From Clostridium sp. AN503 (lineage in GTDB: Bacteria; Bacillota; Clostridia; Lachnospirales; Lachnospiraceae): 64,000 nt of DNA. The notes under the pieces were generated by a model. It had not been told where the DNA came from. It searched no databases and saw only the letters and a list, made by a program, of their open reading frames with translations. The position numbers and the translations under genes were made by a program. Positions 50,224-59,854 of this stretch are shown here, piece after piece. The stretch lies in the NCBI RefSeq assembly GCF_040719375.1, contig NZ_JBFDTP010000002.1, positions 62,001 through 126,000 on the forward strand, written 5' to 3'. The number at the start of each line of letters is the position of its first letter. The stretch's first letter is position 1.

Positions 50224-51804
50224 ATGCTGGAACTGGTGAAACAGAACATACATATGAACCGGTGGAAGAATCAGGTAAATACCCAGGTGACTCTGGACGA
50301 TGATTTCATTGTGCCGGATACCATGAGCGATATTGCGCAGGTGATCCTGGAAGCGGGGGAGATCCAGCTTGAGCCGGTGAAGACCCAGGCGGAAAAGGTG
50401 GTGGTCCGCGGCAAGCTGGATTTCCATGTATTATATCGGAAAGAGGAGGGCGGTCTGCAGACGCTGGGCGGCATGATCCCATTTGAGGAGACCATCAACG
50501 TGCCGGGGCTGGAGGAAAAAGATTTTGTCAGCGTTTCCTGGCAGCTTGAGGATCTGGATGCGGGCATCATCAATTCCAGAAAATTGAGCATAAAAGCAGT
50601 GGTGACACTGGAGGTAAAAGTAGAAACGCTTTTTGACGCGGAGGCGGCTGTAGAGCTGGGGGCCGTACAGGACAGCGGCAGCAGCGAGCCTCAGATCGAG
50701 ACCCGCAGGCAGTCCATGGAGGTGGCGGCGATCGCCCTGCGGCGGAAGGACACCTACCGGCTCAAGGAGGACATCACCCTGTCCGGCAGTAAACCGGCCA
50801 TCGACCGGATCCTGTGGACGGAAATGCGTTTAAACGGCGCAACGACGCGTCCCTTAGACGGCAAGATCCACTTAGAGGGCGTCCTGATGATATTCGTCAT
50901 CTATGAGGGGGAAGGGGAGACGGAGACCATCCAGTGGGTGGAGGAGAGCATCCCGTTTTCCGGCGAGGTGGAGATGCAGGGAGCGGTGGAGGAAATGATC
51001 CCGGCCATTGACCTGCGGCTGATACATAAGGGCATTGAAGAAAAGCCCGATTACGACGGGGAAATGCGGGAGCTGGACGTGGATGCGGTGATCGAACTGG
51101 ACATCCGGCTGTATGAGGAACAGGAGCTGGAGGTGTTGAGCGATCTTTATGCCACCAACCGGGAACTGACCATGGAGACCGGGGAGGCGTGCTTTGACCA
51201 GATATTGACCCGCAATACGGGAAAATGCAAGGTTTCAGAAAAGATTGAGCTGGGCGGCGACCAGCGCGTTCTGCAGATCTGTCACAGCACCGGCGCGGTG
51301 AAGCTGGATGAGGTTGAGACAAAGGACGATATGCTGGTGATGGACGGCGTGCTGGAGGTGAACATCCTTTACTTAACGGATGATGACAGCCGTCCGGTCC
51401 AGTCGGTTACAGAGCCGGTCCCATTTCATTATGAAGCGGAGGTTCCCGGAATCCGGCCGGACAGTATCTGGTATCTGGAAAATGGCGTGGAGCAGCTGAC
51501 CGCCGTCATGGTAGGCGGAGAGAACGTGGAGGTGAAGGCGGTTCTCGTGCTGGATATGCTGGTGCTTCAGCCGGTGTGCCAGCAGGTGATCAAACGGGCG
51601 GAGATCGCGCCGTTAGATACGAAAAAACTGCAGCAGATGCCCGGGATCGTGGGATATCTGGTGCAGGAAGGCGATACTTTATGGGAGATCGCCAAACGGT
51701 TCCACACGACGGTGGACAATATCATGACCACCAACGGCCTGTCGTCCGATGTGATCCACCCCGGAGACAGCCTGATCCTGGTAAAAGAAATTACCAGGCA
51801 GTAG
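50224..51804 (+). CDS. SPOCS (DUF3794) and LysM domain protein
   Basis: About 526 residues, taking the ATG at 50224 (MLELVKQNIHMNRW); a GTG at 50209 with GGAAGG upstream would add five residues. It has repeated SPOCS domains: the first with TLDDDFIVPDTMSDIAQVILEAGEIQLE near residue 22 and later copies near 155-270 and 320-440. The C-terminal LysM is at about 475-520 (YLVQEGDTLWEIAKRF). Proteins of this build are spore coat or cortex-associated in Clostridia, binding peptidoglycan through LysM. No signal peptide, as for many spore proteins made in the mother cell. It stands alone. Confidence 0.88.
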   Translation: MLELVKQNIHMNRWKNQVNTQVTLDDDFIVPDTMSDIAQVILEAGEIQLEPVKTQAEKVVVRGKLDFHVLYRKEEGGLQTLGGMIPFEETINVPGLEEKDFVSVSWQLEDLDAGIINSRKLSIKAVVTLEVKVETLFDAEAAVELGAVQDSGSSEPQIETRRQSMEVAAIALRRKDTYRLKEDITLSGSKPAIDRILWTEMRLNGATTRPLDGKIHLEGVLMIFVIYEGEGETETIQWVEESIPFSGEVEMQGAVEEMIPAIDLRLIHKGIEEKPDYDGEMRELDVDAVIELDIRLYEEQELEVLSDLYATNRELTMETGEACFDQILTRNTGKCKVSEKIELGGDQRVLQICHSTGAVKLDEVETKDDMLVMDGVLEVNILYLTDDDSRPVQSVTEPVPFHYEAEVPGIRPDSIWYLENGVEQLTAVMVGGENVEVKAVLVLDMLVLQPVCQQVIKRAEIAPLDTKKLQQMPGIVGYLVQEGDTLWEIAKRFHTTVDNIMTTNGLSSDVIHPGDSLILVKEITRQ

Positions 51805-51835
51805 CGTGAATGAAAATCAGGCTATAAGGGAAATA

Positions 51836-52032
51836 CTAAGCCCTGGATATCTGACCAGGCACACTTTCAGCAACTGCGGTATATGATAGAGTATGGCAAC
51901 CCGCATCCGGCTGGTGCTTCAGATAGATCAGGGCAACCTGGGCGCCATCCGTGTACTTGCAAGCACGGATGACGCCTACATAGATTCATGCATTTGCAGG
52001 CACGGGTGACGCAAGTGCAGCTTTTGTGTGTA
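51836..52032 (-). other. structured region with imperfect repeats; possible gene remnant
   Basis: A 19-bp imperfect direct repeat occurs at 51957-51975 and 51994-52012 (17 of 19 equal). The first copy also closes a stem with GGCGCCATCCGTG (51941-51953, one mismatch). On the reverse strand an open frame of about 50 codons ending at 51836 (containing YTDGAQVALIYLKHQPDAG) has protein-like composition but no start codon or ribosome site. It could be a decayed coding fragment. No function is recognised. Confidence 0.35.
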
Positions 52033-52389
52033 TTACCGGTCATCACAGGCCTTTAAAAATAATTTCAGCAAATCCAGCGCGTATCTGCGTTTCTGTTCGC
52101 TGCAGGTTCCCAGCATATTAAGGACCGTTTCCTGTGTTTGCAGCATCTCAGGCGTTCTCGCCGAATAATCATCCTGATAACCATAGATCAGATAGTCGAG
52201 AGAAATATTGAGACTAGACGACAGCTTAAGCAATGTATCAATGGACATGCCGCAGGTTCCGCGTTCAATATCCTGGCAGTACTTGTAAGCACGCCCTACC
52301 TTTTCTGCCAGTTCTTCCTGGGTCAGCCCCAGTAAAATGCGCCTTTTTCGGATCCGTTCCCCCACTGCAATACGATTGTATAATTCCAT
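52033..52389 (-). CDS. XRE-family transcriptional regulator
   Basis: A 118-residue protein with an N-terminal Xre/Cro helix-turn-helix (about 10-66): VGERIRKRRILLGLTQEELAEKVGRAYKYCQDIERGTCGMSIDTLLKLSSSLNISLDYLI, here given as a span with LTQEELAEKV as helix 2 and YKYCQDIERG as the reading segment. The C-terminal 45 residues are helical (VLNMLGTCSEQKRRYALDLLKLF) and may form dimers. It is divergent from the large surface protein gene and may control it through the 16-bp repeats in between. Confidence 0.85.
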   Translation of the reverse strand: MELYNRIAVGERIRKRRILLGLTQEELAEKVGRAYKYCQDIERGTCGMSIDTLLKLSSSLNISLDYLIYGYQDDYSARTPEMLQTQETVLNMLGTCSEQKRRYALDLLKLFLKACDDR

Positions 52390-52475
52390 ATCCTAATTCC
52401 TTCCATAAGAGCTAAAAACAAGTTGCGATAAAAGTCCATCGAGATACTATTATCTGCTATAAAATCAGAGGCAAT

Positions 52476-52553
52476 ACACCTGTTAATAACGTAATATAAA
52501 CACCTGTTTTAAACGCAAAAATTATTGACTGGGTAAAAGAAACGTGTTAACAT
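52476..52553 (+). promoter_or_regulatory. surface-protein promoter with upstream direct repeats
   Basis: TTGACT (52525-52530), 17 bp, TAACAT (52548-52553). Directly upstream, ACACCTGTTAATAACG (52476-52491) and ACACCTGTTTTAAACG (52500-52515) are similar 16-bp repeats 24 bp apart, possible sites for the divergent XRE protein. Confidence 0.6.
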
Positions 52554-52621
52554 AGTTACATGGATTTGATAATCCTCAATTGCAAAGCAGATTTGTAAGT
52601 GGGGGAAAAGGAGGAAACTGT

Positions 52622-55600
52622 ATGAAAGGTTTTAAGAGAAAGCTGTCCTGGCTGCTCATCTTGTCGATGATATTGGGACAGGCGTCGTTTTCATCCCTTG
52701 CGGATTCGGATGACGACGACTATGACGACACGGAGATTGTGTTGATCAACGACTTGTTTGGAGGAAGCTCCGGAAGGATGGGAAGCGCACGGACAGGAGT
52801 GGCGGTGCCGGAATTTAAGGATGTCAAATGGAATGAGCTGGCATCTCCCAGCGTGACATGGGAGGAGGACAGTGAAAGTACTGCCTATTACGCCAACGGC
52901 AAAGCAGTCACCATCATTGCATCCGGTTCCAACACCTATATTGTGGAAGACGCCAACGGTGCATTTACAGAGGTGAATGGGAGTAAGACCAGTTATGTAT
53001 ATGGAGGGGCGACTGCGTCCAATGCCCAGATCAGGTCAACAGACATCACACTGCAGGGCGGAAGGGTCAATACGATCATTGGAGGCAACAAGTATGCCGG
53101 TACGATCGATCAGGTAAAGATCACGATCAACAGCGGCGGCGCAGGAGTGGTATATGCCAATGCCAGCTCCGGTGCAGGAAAGACCGGCATCGGTGATATC
53201 AGCGGCGCATCTTCCTATGCAGCTCGTCAGGACCGGACTGTGAAACATGCGGAGATATCTGTATATGGCGGCTCTGTCAGCACACTGCTGGCTGGAAATG
53301 CAGGTTACTCTTATACGGAGGATCTAAAGATCCAGATCGCAGGCGGGAAAATCGGGGCGACCACCGCGGATGAGGATAACAGATGGGGCGTATTTGCAGG
53401 CGGCGCCAATGGTGAAGTGAAGAAATCCACTGTGATCGTGGATGGAGGAGACGTGAGCGCCTTATCCATCGGGCAGCGCGCATATGTGCAGAAGGCTGCT
53501 TATGAGCTGAACGGCGGTAAGATCGGAGAGATATACGCAGGTTCCTGGTATCCGGGCGGCGAACGCTTTGAAAACTATGAGAAAGGAACCAGTCGCGGGA
53601 ATTTCCATTATGGTAAAGCGGAAAAGATGGATATTTCCATTGGACAGGGTGTAACATACAACGGTCTGTATGCAGGCTTCCATCTGCTGGATTCAGAGCG
53701 GGAAGGTGCTTTGGAATGGCTGGAAAAAGGCGGTTACGGATTCGTGACGGAGAATTATTACGGCAGTTCCAATAAGCCGGCGGTTACAGTTTCCGTAGGA
53801 GCATCCCCGGTGGAGGAACCGGGGGTCAGCGACTGGCTGGACGGCAATGACATGATCCATAATGGATTTGATGCTTCAAAAGAATACAGCGTCTATATGA
53901 CGCTGAATCTTCCGAAGGTCACAGCAGAAAATGCGGCAATAAAAGTCGCAGACGGGGAAGTGGCAAAAGGGACCGCTGGGGAGATGTACATACTTCCGGG
54001 CACAGAAGTGAGCGTTATGGCAGATGAAGCGGAACAGGATCACAAATTCAGCGGCTGGGAATTTGCCGGCGCGGATCTGTCGGATGAGTTTAGCGGAAAA
54101 GAAAAAGAAGTGATTTTCACAATGCCGCAGGGAATGTCTGATATTATACTGAAAGCGCTTTACGCAGAAAAGGGACTGGTTCTGGATACGGAAACCCTGA
54201 ATCTGGATCTGTATCAGAACAGTGGGGAAATGGATCAGGCAGACATTATGATCGAGGAGTCCGATTATGCGACGCCCAGCGTTGCGGATTATGATAACTC
54301 CGTTATTTCCATAGATGAGATCAACGAGGACGGAACAGTAAGCGGCTGGAGGGTCACTGCCCTTAAGACAGGAGAGACAACCATCACATTTACCGCGGCG
54401 GACAGCTCCAGAATCCTGGCAGAGGTTATGGTTACAGTAGTGGACACCACCCCGGAGCTTAAGGTAGAAGGCGGCAGGATCACAGCTGTAGACGGGAATC
54501 CGGTATCTGGAGGGATAACAACCGGGAATTATCCGGAAGGCGCGGACATAACCTTGAGCCCTGATACACTGCCGGATAAGATATTTACGGGGTGGAAAGT
54601 GACAGGAAGCAGCGGCGCATCGGTTGATGGTGAGAATATACTGGTGATGCCGGACAGCAGCCTTACTGTGACGGCACAGTACCGGGATAAAGTATTTAAG
54701 CTGGCAGACGGGACAAAAGAAGAAGTGAACCTGAATGTGGACCGGGCAGAGACCAATACGGACAAGACGCCGGACACCTATACATTCAGCATTGAGACTG
54801 ACTATGGGACTGAAAGCATTAAGGTATACAGCGCAAACGAAAAATATGCGGCGGTGAGCATCAATGAGGACGGCTCCTACACTATAAAAGCGGTTAGCGC
54901 AGGGATAACTACGATCCTGGCAGCCCTGACAAAAGATAATGGTAATATGACCATGATAGGCATCACGGTCAATATCGCCGATACGGCCAAAAAGACTGAG
55001 GCCGGAAACGGAAAAGCAGATATCAACGCAGACAATGCGCAGATTGAGCAGCCGAAAACGCCGGATGGTATGGACGCTGAACAGGCAGAAGAACTGGAAA
55101 ACGAAGCAGAGGTAAAGACACAGGAAGCCATAACCAGCCTGGTGACAAATGAGGCGGCAAAAGAAGGTGTCAGTGGTTTTGATCGGATCGGTGAACAGGC
55201 TTTGCTGGAAGCGGGAATACCGGCAGGCTCCAGTGTGGTGATCTATCCGAAACAGGAGCTTAAAAAGATTGAAACCGTGTTTGAGGAAACTAAAACCATA
55301 GATCCGGTGACAAAAGAAGAGACTGTTACCTACACTCCGGTAGTTAAAAAGGTTGTATTTGATATCAAGCCTTATGCAGCTTCCCATACCGGAGCAGGGA
55401 CAGAGAAGCCGCTCAACAACCTGCGGGGCAGCTTCCGGTTCAGAATCCCGGTTCCCTCTGCAGTCAGCGCAAGCGCAAGATACGCGAAGCTGACCCATAC
55501 TTCCGATAAGGGCGGCGTAGTATCAAATAACCAGTACCTGGCGATCCGGGAAGAGAACGGACATAAATATGTGGATGTGACAACTACACATTTCAGCATC

Positions 55601-56047
55601 TTTGAACTGGAGTTTACAGCCAGCAAACCGTTCGACGGATATTCCGGAGGCGGCGGTGGAGGCGGAGGAAGCCGGACCACAACCGTTACGGGCAAATGGA
55701 TTCTGGACGCAACGGGCTGGTGGTATCAGTACGCGGACAAAACCTATCCCGCAAATGGTTGGGCCTACCTAACCTATACGACCAATGAGAACCGGTGGTA
55801 TCATTTTGATGCAAACGGCTACATGCAGACTGGCTGGTTCACCGATACGAACGGACACCGGTATTACCTGCATGCGGTTTCCGACGGAACCATGGGCCAT
55901 ATGTATACAGGTTGGCATGAGATCGATGGAAAATGGTATTATTTCACCGTTGCAAAGACGGAAACCAATCCGGTCGGGTCTCTTCTGGTCAATGCCGTAA
56001 CCCCGGACGGGTATCAGGTGGGCGCGGACGGAGCCAGGGTCCAGTAG
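52622..56047 (+). CDS. large secreted surface protein with cell-wall-binding repeats
   Basis: An 1141-residue secreted protein, start ATG 52622 after AAAGGAGGAAA. The signal peptide ends near residue 27 (ASFSSLA). An acidic DSDDDDYDD stretch follows. Residues about 100-330 show repeats of the form GG-x-x-x-T-I-x-G-G, probably a right-handed beta-helix. Two Ig-like modules occur (IS-I-x-E-x-N-x-D-G-T near 560 and again near 735), with a tandem 'TGWKVTGSSGASVDG'-type Listeria-repeat-like part. After a run of eight glycines (near 1010) come choline-binding-type repeats (GWWYQYADKTYPANGW, NRWYHFDANGYMQTGWF, GKWYYF; about 1020-1141). There is no LPxTG; attachment is through these repeats. Function unknown: adhesin or wall-associated protein. 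Confidence 0.85.
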   Translation: MKGFKRKLSWLLILSMILGQASFSSLADSDDDDYDDTEIVLINDLFGGSSGRMGSARTGVAVPEFKDVKWNELASPSVTWEEDSESTAYYANGKAVTIIASGSNTYIVEDANGAFTEVNGSKTSYVYGGATASNAQIRSTDITLQGGRVNTIIGGNKYAGTIDQVKITINSGGAGVVYANASSGAGKTGIGDISGASSYAARQDRTVKHAEISVYGGSVSTLLAGNAGYSYTEDLKIQIAGGKIGATTADEDNRWGVFAGGANGEVKKSTVIVDGGDVSALSIGQRAYVQKAAYELNGGKIGEIYAGSWYPGGERFENYEKGTSRGNFHYGKAEKMDISIGQGVTYNGLYAGFHLLDSEREGALEWLEKGGYGFVTENYYGSSNKPAVTVSVGASPVEEPGVSDWLDGNDMIHNGFDASKEYSVYMTLNLPKVTAENAAIKVADGEVAKGTAGEMYILPGTEVSVMADEAEQDHKFSGWEFAGADLSDEFSGKEKEVIFTMPQGMSDIILKALYAEKGLVLDTETLNLDLYQNSGEMDQADIMIEESDYATPSVADYDNSVISIDEINEDGTVSGWRVTALKTGETTITFTAADSSRILAEVMVTVVDTTPELKVEGGRITAVDGNPVSGGITTGNYPEGADITLSPDTLPDKIFTGWKVTGSSGASVDGENILVMPDSSLTVTAQYRDKVFKLADGTKEEVNLNVDRAETNTDKTPDTYTFSIETDYGTESIKVYSANEKYAAVSINEDGSYTIKAVSAGITTILAALTKDNGNMTMIGITVNIADTAKKTEAGNGKADINADNAQIEQPKTPDGMDAEQAEELENEAEVKTQEAITSLVTNEAAKEGVSGFDRIGEQALLEAGIPAGSSVVIYPKQELKKIETVFEETKTIDPVTKEETVTYTPVVKKVVFDIKPYAASHTGAGTEKPLNNLRGSFRFRIPVPSAVSASARYAKLTHTSDKGGVVSNNQYLAIREENGHKYVDVTTTHFSIFELEFTASKPFDGYSGGGGGGGGSRTTTVTGKWILDATGWWYQYADKTYPANGWAYLTYTTNENRWYHFDANGYMQTGWFTDTNGHRYYLHAVSDGTMGHMYTGWHEIDGKWYYFTVAKTETNPVGSLLVNAVTPDGYQVGADGARVQ

Positions 56048-56110
56048 CAATATGCAATTATGAAATACGGATTATCAGTTGCGGTTTAGCAATTGAGACA
56101 GTGGGATCAG

Positions 56111-56155
56111 AAAGCTCTGTGAATCGGCTGAGGGTGGCCGATCACAGGGCTTTTG
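56111..56155 (+). terminator. terminator of the surface-protein gene
   Basis: A stem from 56113 to 56151 (AGCTCTGTG, one bulged A, ATCGGC against GCCGATCACAGGGCT) with a short loop, followed by TTTTG. Confidence 0.85.
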
Positions 56156-56159
56156 TTAG

Positions 56160-56920
56160 TTTTTAATGTGCTACAGATAAAATAAAATTCGCTATGTCGT
56201 TCATATGAGTTTACTTAAAATACCTATTCTGATAAACTATATCCAGGATAAACAAGTGTATAGGATGATTTGTTATAGGGGGGATTACATGAATATAAGT
56301 AAATTGACAGCAAGAGATGATAAAAGCTGTTTTTTAGTGGACGTAATTGTGGCAGATTTTTGATTGAATTATTAATCATACCACTTACAATTGAATTGTG
56401 CATATTTTCATATAAAGAATATTGGGAAATATATCGATCCATAATTTCTAGAACTATTCGCTTGGTAAAAGATAATTGAATTACACTTAACCGGAAGTTA
56501 TTTATTGGCAAAATCAAATAGATGATCAATTTATAGATAACAGAAATTATAATTTTAAAATTGAGTCGGATTTTTGTTATACTTGTATATTACTTGCGAT
56601 GTTTGCAATGATTGTAAGTAGAGCAGAAATTTTTATTTATTAACTTTAACATCTTAATTAAATAATAATGAGTCTAAGAATAATAAATATTTATTTTGGC
56701 AGAGAACAGATATGAAAAAGCACCAGATAAGCAAGCGATACGAATAAATATATTGCGCCAGAAGACAAAGTTATTATTGGCCAGGAAGAATTTGAACCTA
56801 GAGATGAAGAATTGGAGTTTGCAGGAGCTATATAAGTTAGATATGAAAAATAAGATTACAATATTTTGAGTGATTTTTAGCTGATTTTTATTCGCTACTA
56901 ATCTTGAGGATTTCCATACG
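56160..56920. other. AT-rich island without a recognisable gene
   Basis: About 760 bases with far lower GC than the flanks (16 of 60 in 56581-56640 against 32 of 60 in 57061-57120). A 24-codon frame (ATG 56289, AGGGGGG-type site before it) and a start-less frame ending near 56868 with KTKLLLARKNLNLEM look like small or decayed genes. No family is recognised, and no inverted terminal repeats or transposase were found. Confidence 0.45.
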
Positions 56921-56982
56921 CTGTGGTAGGATTTAAGATAGTTGTCGAAATGACACATCCACAAGAGGGAGCAGAAACGATT

Positions 56983-58128
56983 GTGAAGTATTTGAGAGAG
57001 AAACTATTTATCGCAGCGGCGGCCGCTGTGCTGTTGTCGCCGCTTTTGCTGGCCGGGACGGATGGACGGTTTGCCTTCCACGGCGTGGAGAATAAAAAGG
57101 AATTTCCGCAGATCACGGCGGATTCCCTGCTTAGCGGACAGGCCCAGACAGCCTTTGAGGAATATGTGCAGCAAAATTTGCCGGGAAAACCGTTTATGGT
57201 GCGCCTGCGCAATGAGATCACGTTTTCCCTGCTGGGGACTGTTTCTAATAATAATTACAGTATGAACCGGGACAGGAACCTGTTTTCCTGGGAGAATGTC
57301 AGCTATTATCTGCAGTATTTTGCGCCGGTGTCTGAGGAAGGGGCCGGAGAGCTGGTGGGGAAGCTTGAGCGGCTTGAGGCATTGCTTGAGAAGCAGGGAA
57401 AGCAGCTCTATCTGTTTATCACGCCCTGTAAGGTGCGCTATATGGAGGACGAGCTGCCCTGGGTGGACAAGGTGATGGCTCCTGAGCGGCAGGACGGGAA
57501 CTATGAGCGGCTGACGGCGGCCCTTTTGGGGAGCGGGCTTAAGTATTTTGACAGCATTGCCTATATGGAGGAGCACCGGCAGGAGTTTGACAGCCGGGTT
57601 CCGCTGTTTTACAGGACGGGGCTTCACTGGTCCGTCTATGCGGGCAATGTGGTGGGCGCGGCCTTCGGGGATTTCCTGGAGGAAAAGAGCGGGTATAACT
57701 TACCGGAGATGGAGGTTGCCGCGAAGCCCTGTGAAGATCCGGTTTACCCGGACGCGGATTCTTTTGAGGTGTTTAACCTGCTGCAGAAGCCATATGATTC
57801 CTACTATGAGCCGGTGTTTACCGTGACGGATGAGACTACGGACGCTCCGGGGATGCTGTGCCGGGGCGGCAGTTTTATGGGGCAGAGCCTGGCGGCGCTC
57901 ACCCGGAACCATTATTTTGGAAAAAATGTGTCCATAGAAAATAAACAGGTTTTCACCGATGAATTTGCCAATACGGTGGGATTTGACAGCTATGACCAGT
58001 TGGATCTGAAGGAGTATTTTAAAGATATTGATATTGTGATCCTGGAGGTCAATGAGACGGCGGTCTCGGAGATGAGCTTTGGATTTATTGATTATGTGCT
58101 GGAGCATCCGGAGTTATTGGAGGAATAA
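56983..58128 (+). CDS. DHHW-family protein (AlgJ-like O-acetylation partner)
   Basis: About 381 residues from the GTG at 56983 (GAGGGAG 11 bases upstream); an ATG at 56950 is an alternative adding 11 residues. One N-terminal membrane helix (LFIAAAAAVLLSPLLLAG) anchors an outside domain. The fold resembles AlgJ/AlgX/DHHW proteins: ADSLLSGQAQTAFEEYVQQNLPGKPFMVRLRNEI near residue 40, YLFITPCKVRYMED near 140, and the HWS motif (TGLHWSVYAG, about 210). It ends 2 bases before the MBOAT gene. Together they would move acetyl groups across the membrane onto a wall polysaccharide; the target is unknown. Confidence 0.82.
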   Translation: MKYLREKLFIAAAAAVLLSPLLLAGTDGRFAFHGVENKKEFPQITADSLLSGQAQTAFEEYVQQNLPGKPFMVRLRNEITFSLLGTVSNNNYSMNRDRNLFSWENVSYYLQYFAPVSEEGAGELVGKLERLEALLEKQGKQLYLFITPCKVRYMEDELPWVDKVMAPERQDGNYERLTAALLGSGLKYFDSIAYMEEHRQEFDSRVPLFYRTGLHWSVYAGNVVGAAFGDFLEEKSGYNLPEMEVAAKPCEDPVYPDADSFEVFNLLQKPYDSYYEPVFTVTDETTDAPGMLCRGGSFMGQSLAALTRNHYFGKNVSIENKQVFTDEFANTVGFDSYDQLDLKEYFKDIDIVILEVNETAVSEMSFGFIDYVLEHPELLEE

Positions 58129-58130
58129 TC

Positions 58131-59558
58131 ATGGTATTTTCATCACCTGTATTTTTATTTTTGTTTCTGCCGTTTACCCTGCTGCTTTATGGAGTGGCGG
58201 CGAAGACGGGCAGCATCCGCGTGAAAAATGGCGTGCTGCTGTTTTGTTCGGTGTGTTTTTATGGATACGGCGGGCTTTCCTATCTGGGGCTTTTGTTCCT
58301 CTCGGTGCTGGTGAACTGGATCGTGGGTATCATGCTGGAGAGGCAGGAAGACGGCGGACGGCGGAAGCTTGTGTTTATCGCCGGGATCGTCTGGAATGTG
58401 GGGATCCTGGTGGTTTTTAAATACTTAAATTTATTGGGGGATTCGGCTGCATGGCTGATAGGTACGGTGACGGGCGGTCAGGTGGAGTCTGTGATTCCCA
58501 ATATCGTGCTGCCGATCGGGATCTCCTTTTTTACGTTCCAGATCATGTCTTACGTGATCGATGTGTACCGGAAACAGGTGCCCTGCCAGAAAAGCCTGAT
58601 GGATCTGGCGCTGTATGTGATGCTGTTTCCCCAGTTGATCGCGGGGCCGATCGTGCGATATATCGATGTGGAGCGGGAGATCGGAAACCGAAGCTCCAGG
58701 CTTGAGGATGTGTACGAAGGCGTATTCCGGTTCCTGGTGGGATTTATCAAGAAGATCCTGCTGGCTAATGCCATGGGGAAGGCGGCGGATCTGGCGTTTG
58801 CCAAGGATCCGGGTGTGGGGATGGTCTATGCCTGGATCGGGATCGTCTGCTACGGGCTTCAGATCTATCTGGATTTCTGGGCCTATTCTGATATGGCGAT
58901 CGGGTTGGGAAGGATATTCGGATTCCATTTCCGGGAGAATTTTGACAATCCTTATTTATCGAAAAGCGTCAGTGAATTTTGGCGCAGATGGCATATCTCG
59001 CTGTCCTCCTGGTTCCGGGATTACGTGTATATCCCGCTGGGAGGGAGCCGGTGCAGCCTGGGGAAAAACTGCCGGAACTATCTGATCGTGTTTGCCCTTA
59101 CGGGCATCTGGCATGGGGCCAGTTGGAATTTCCTTCTGTGGGGGCTTTATTTTGCGGTGTTTCTGATCCTGGAAAAGATCGGGGTTAAGAAGGCGCTGGA
59201 GCGGATTCCGGCAGTTTTACGTCGTATGTATACGCTTTTTGTGGTTGGGATCGGCTGGGTTCTGTTCCGGGCGGATAACCTGGGGCTGGCGGTCGGATAT
59301 CTGGGGGATATGTTTTCCGGAAAGCTGGTCGGGACCTATGACCGGGAACTGGCGGAGCTGGTCGTGGGAGGTAAATTTATCCTGCTGTTTGTGGTTTCCG
59401 TCCTGTTCTGTACGCCGTTTTTTACGAAGGCGCATGAAAAGCTTAAGGAAAAGGGACTGGCTGCTGTTTCGGATACGGTAGTGGCGGTGTTATTCTTCCT
59501 GGCGGTCTGCGAGATGATGGCGAGCGGCTACAATCCGTTTATTTATTTCAGGTTTTAG
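58131..59558 (+). CDS. MBOAT family O-acyltransferase (AlgI-like)
   Basis: A 475-residue polytopic acyltransferase with about 11 hydrophobic helices. Segments typical of AlgI/PatA/DltB-type MBOATs: FLPFTLLLYG near residue 12, IVLPIGISFFTFQIMSYVIDVYR near 122, FPQLIAGPIVRY, SVSEFWRRWHISLSSWFRDYVYIPLGG near 280, and the conserved histidine in FALTGIWHGASWNFLLWG near 322. It supplies acetyl groups to the exterior side and works with the DHHW partner coded just upstream. O-acetylation of a secondary wall polymer or exopolysaccharide is likely. Confidence 0.93.
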   Translation: MVFSSPVFLFLFLPFTLLLYGVAAKTGSIRVKNGVLLFCSVCFYGYGGLSYLGLLFLSVLVNWIVGIMLERQEDGGRRKLVFIAGIVWNVGILVVFKYLNLLGDSAAWLIGTVTGGQVESVIPNIVLPIGISFFTFQIMSYVIDVYRKQVPCQKSLMDLALYVMLFPQLIAGPIVRYIDVEREIGNRSSRLEDVYEGVFRFLVGFIKKILLANAMGKAADLAFAKDPGVGMVYAWIGIVCYGLQIYLDFWAYSDMAIGLGRIFGFHFRENFDNPYLSKSVSEFWRRWHISLSSWFRDYVYIPLGGSRCSLGKNCRNYLIVFALTGIWHGASWNFLLWGLYFAVFLILEKIGVKKALERIPAVLRRMYTLFVVGIGWVLFRADNLGLAVGYLGDMFSGKLVGTYDRELAELVVGGKFILLFVVSVLFCTPFFTKAHEKLKEKGLAAVSDTVVAVLFFLAVCEMMASGYNPFIYFRF

Positions 59559-59572
59559 AAGAGGATATGAAA

Positions 59573-59836
59573 ATGGAGACGAATTACATGTATCTTCTGG
59601 AGTGCGCCGACGGTAGCCTGTACTGCGGCTGGACCAACCATCTTGAGGAGCGGGTGCGGGCACACAATGAGGGACGGGGCGCCAAATATACAAAAAGCCG
59701 GAGGCCGGTGACGCTGGTTTACTATGAGGAGTTTGCCACGAAGCAGGAGGCCATGCAGCGGGAGTGGGCGGTGAAGCAGTTGGACAGGAAGAAGAAGAGG
59801 GAGCTGATTGACGGGCAGAGGATAGCGGGCTTATGA
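59573..59836 (+). CDS. GIY-YIG domain protein (UPF0213/YhbQ-like)
   Basis: An 87-residue single-domain protein, taking ATG 59573 with GAGG 8 bases upstream (ATG 59567 is too close to it). The GIY-YIG core is seen as YMYLLECADGSLYCGWTNHLEERVRAHN, with the Arg and His of the active site, then GAKYTKSRRPVTLVYYEEF. The C-terminus AMQREWAVKQLDRKKKREL is the conserved helix. Relatives are small DNA-structure or repair-related nucleases, largely uncharacterised. It lies between the acetylation pair and a GTPase gene; any link is unclear. Confidence 0.9.
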   Translation: METNYMYLLECADGSLYCGWTNHLEERVRAHNEGRGAKYTKSRRPVTLVYYEEFATKQEAMQREWAVKQLDRKKKRELIDGQRIAGL

Positions 59837-59854
59837 CCCCGCAGGGAGGTACAG

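Noticed and set aside
53876..55498. A 540-codon open frame on the reverse strand
   Set aside because: It lies wholly inside the surface-protein gene, whose frame has a signal peptide, ribosome site and domains. The reverse frame is Cys/His/Arg-rich nonsense and has no ribosome site.
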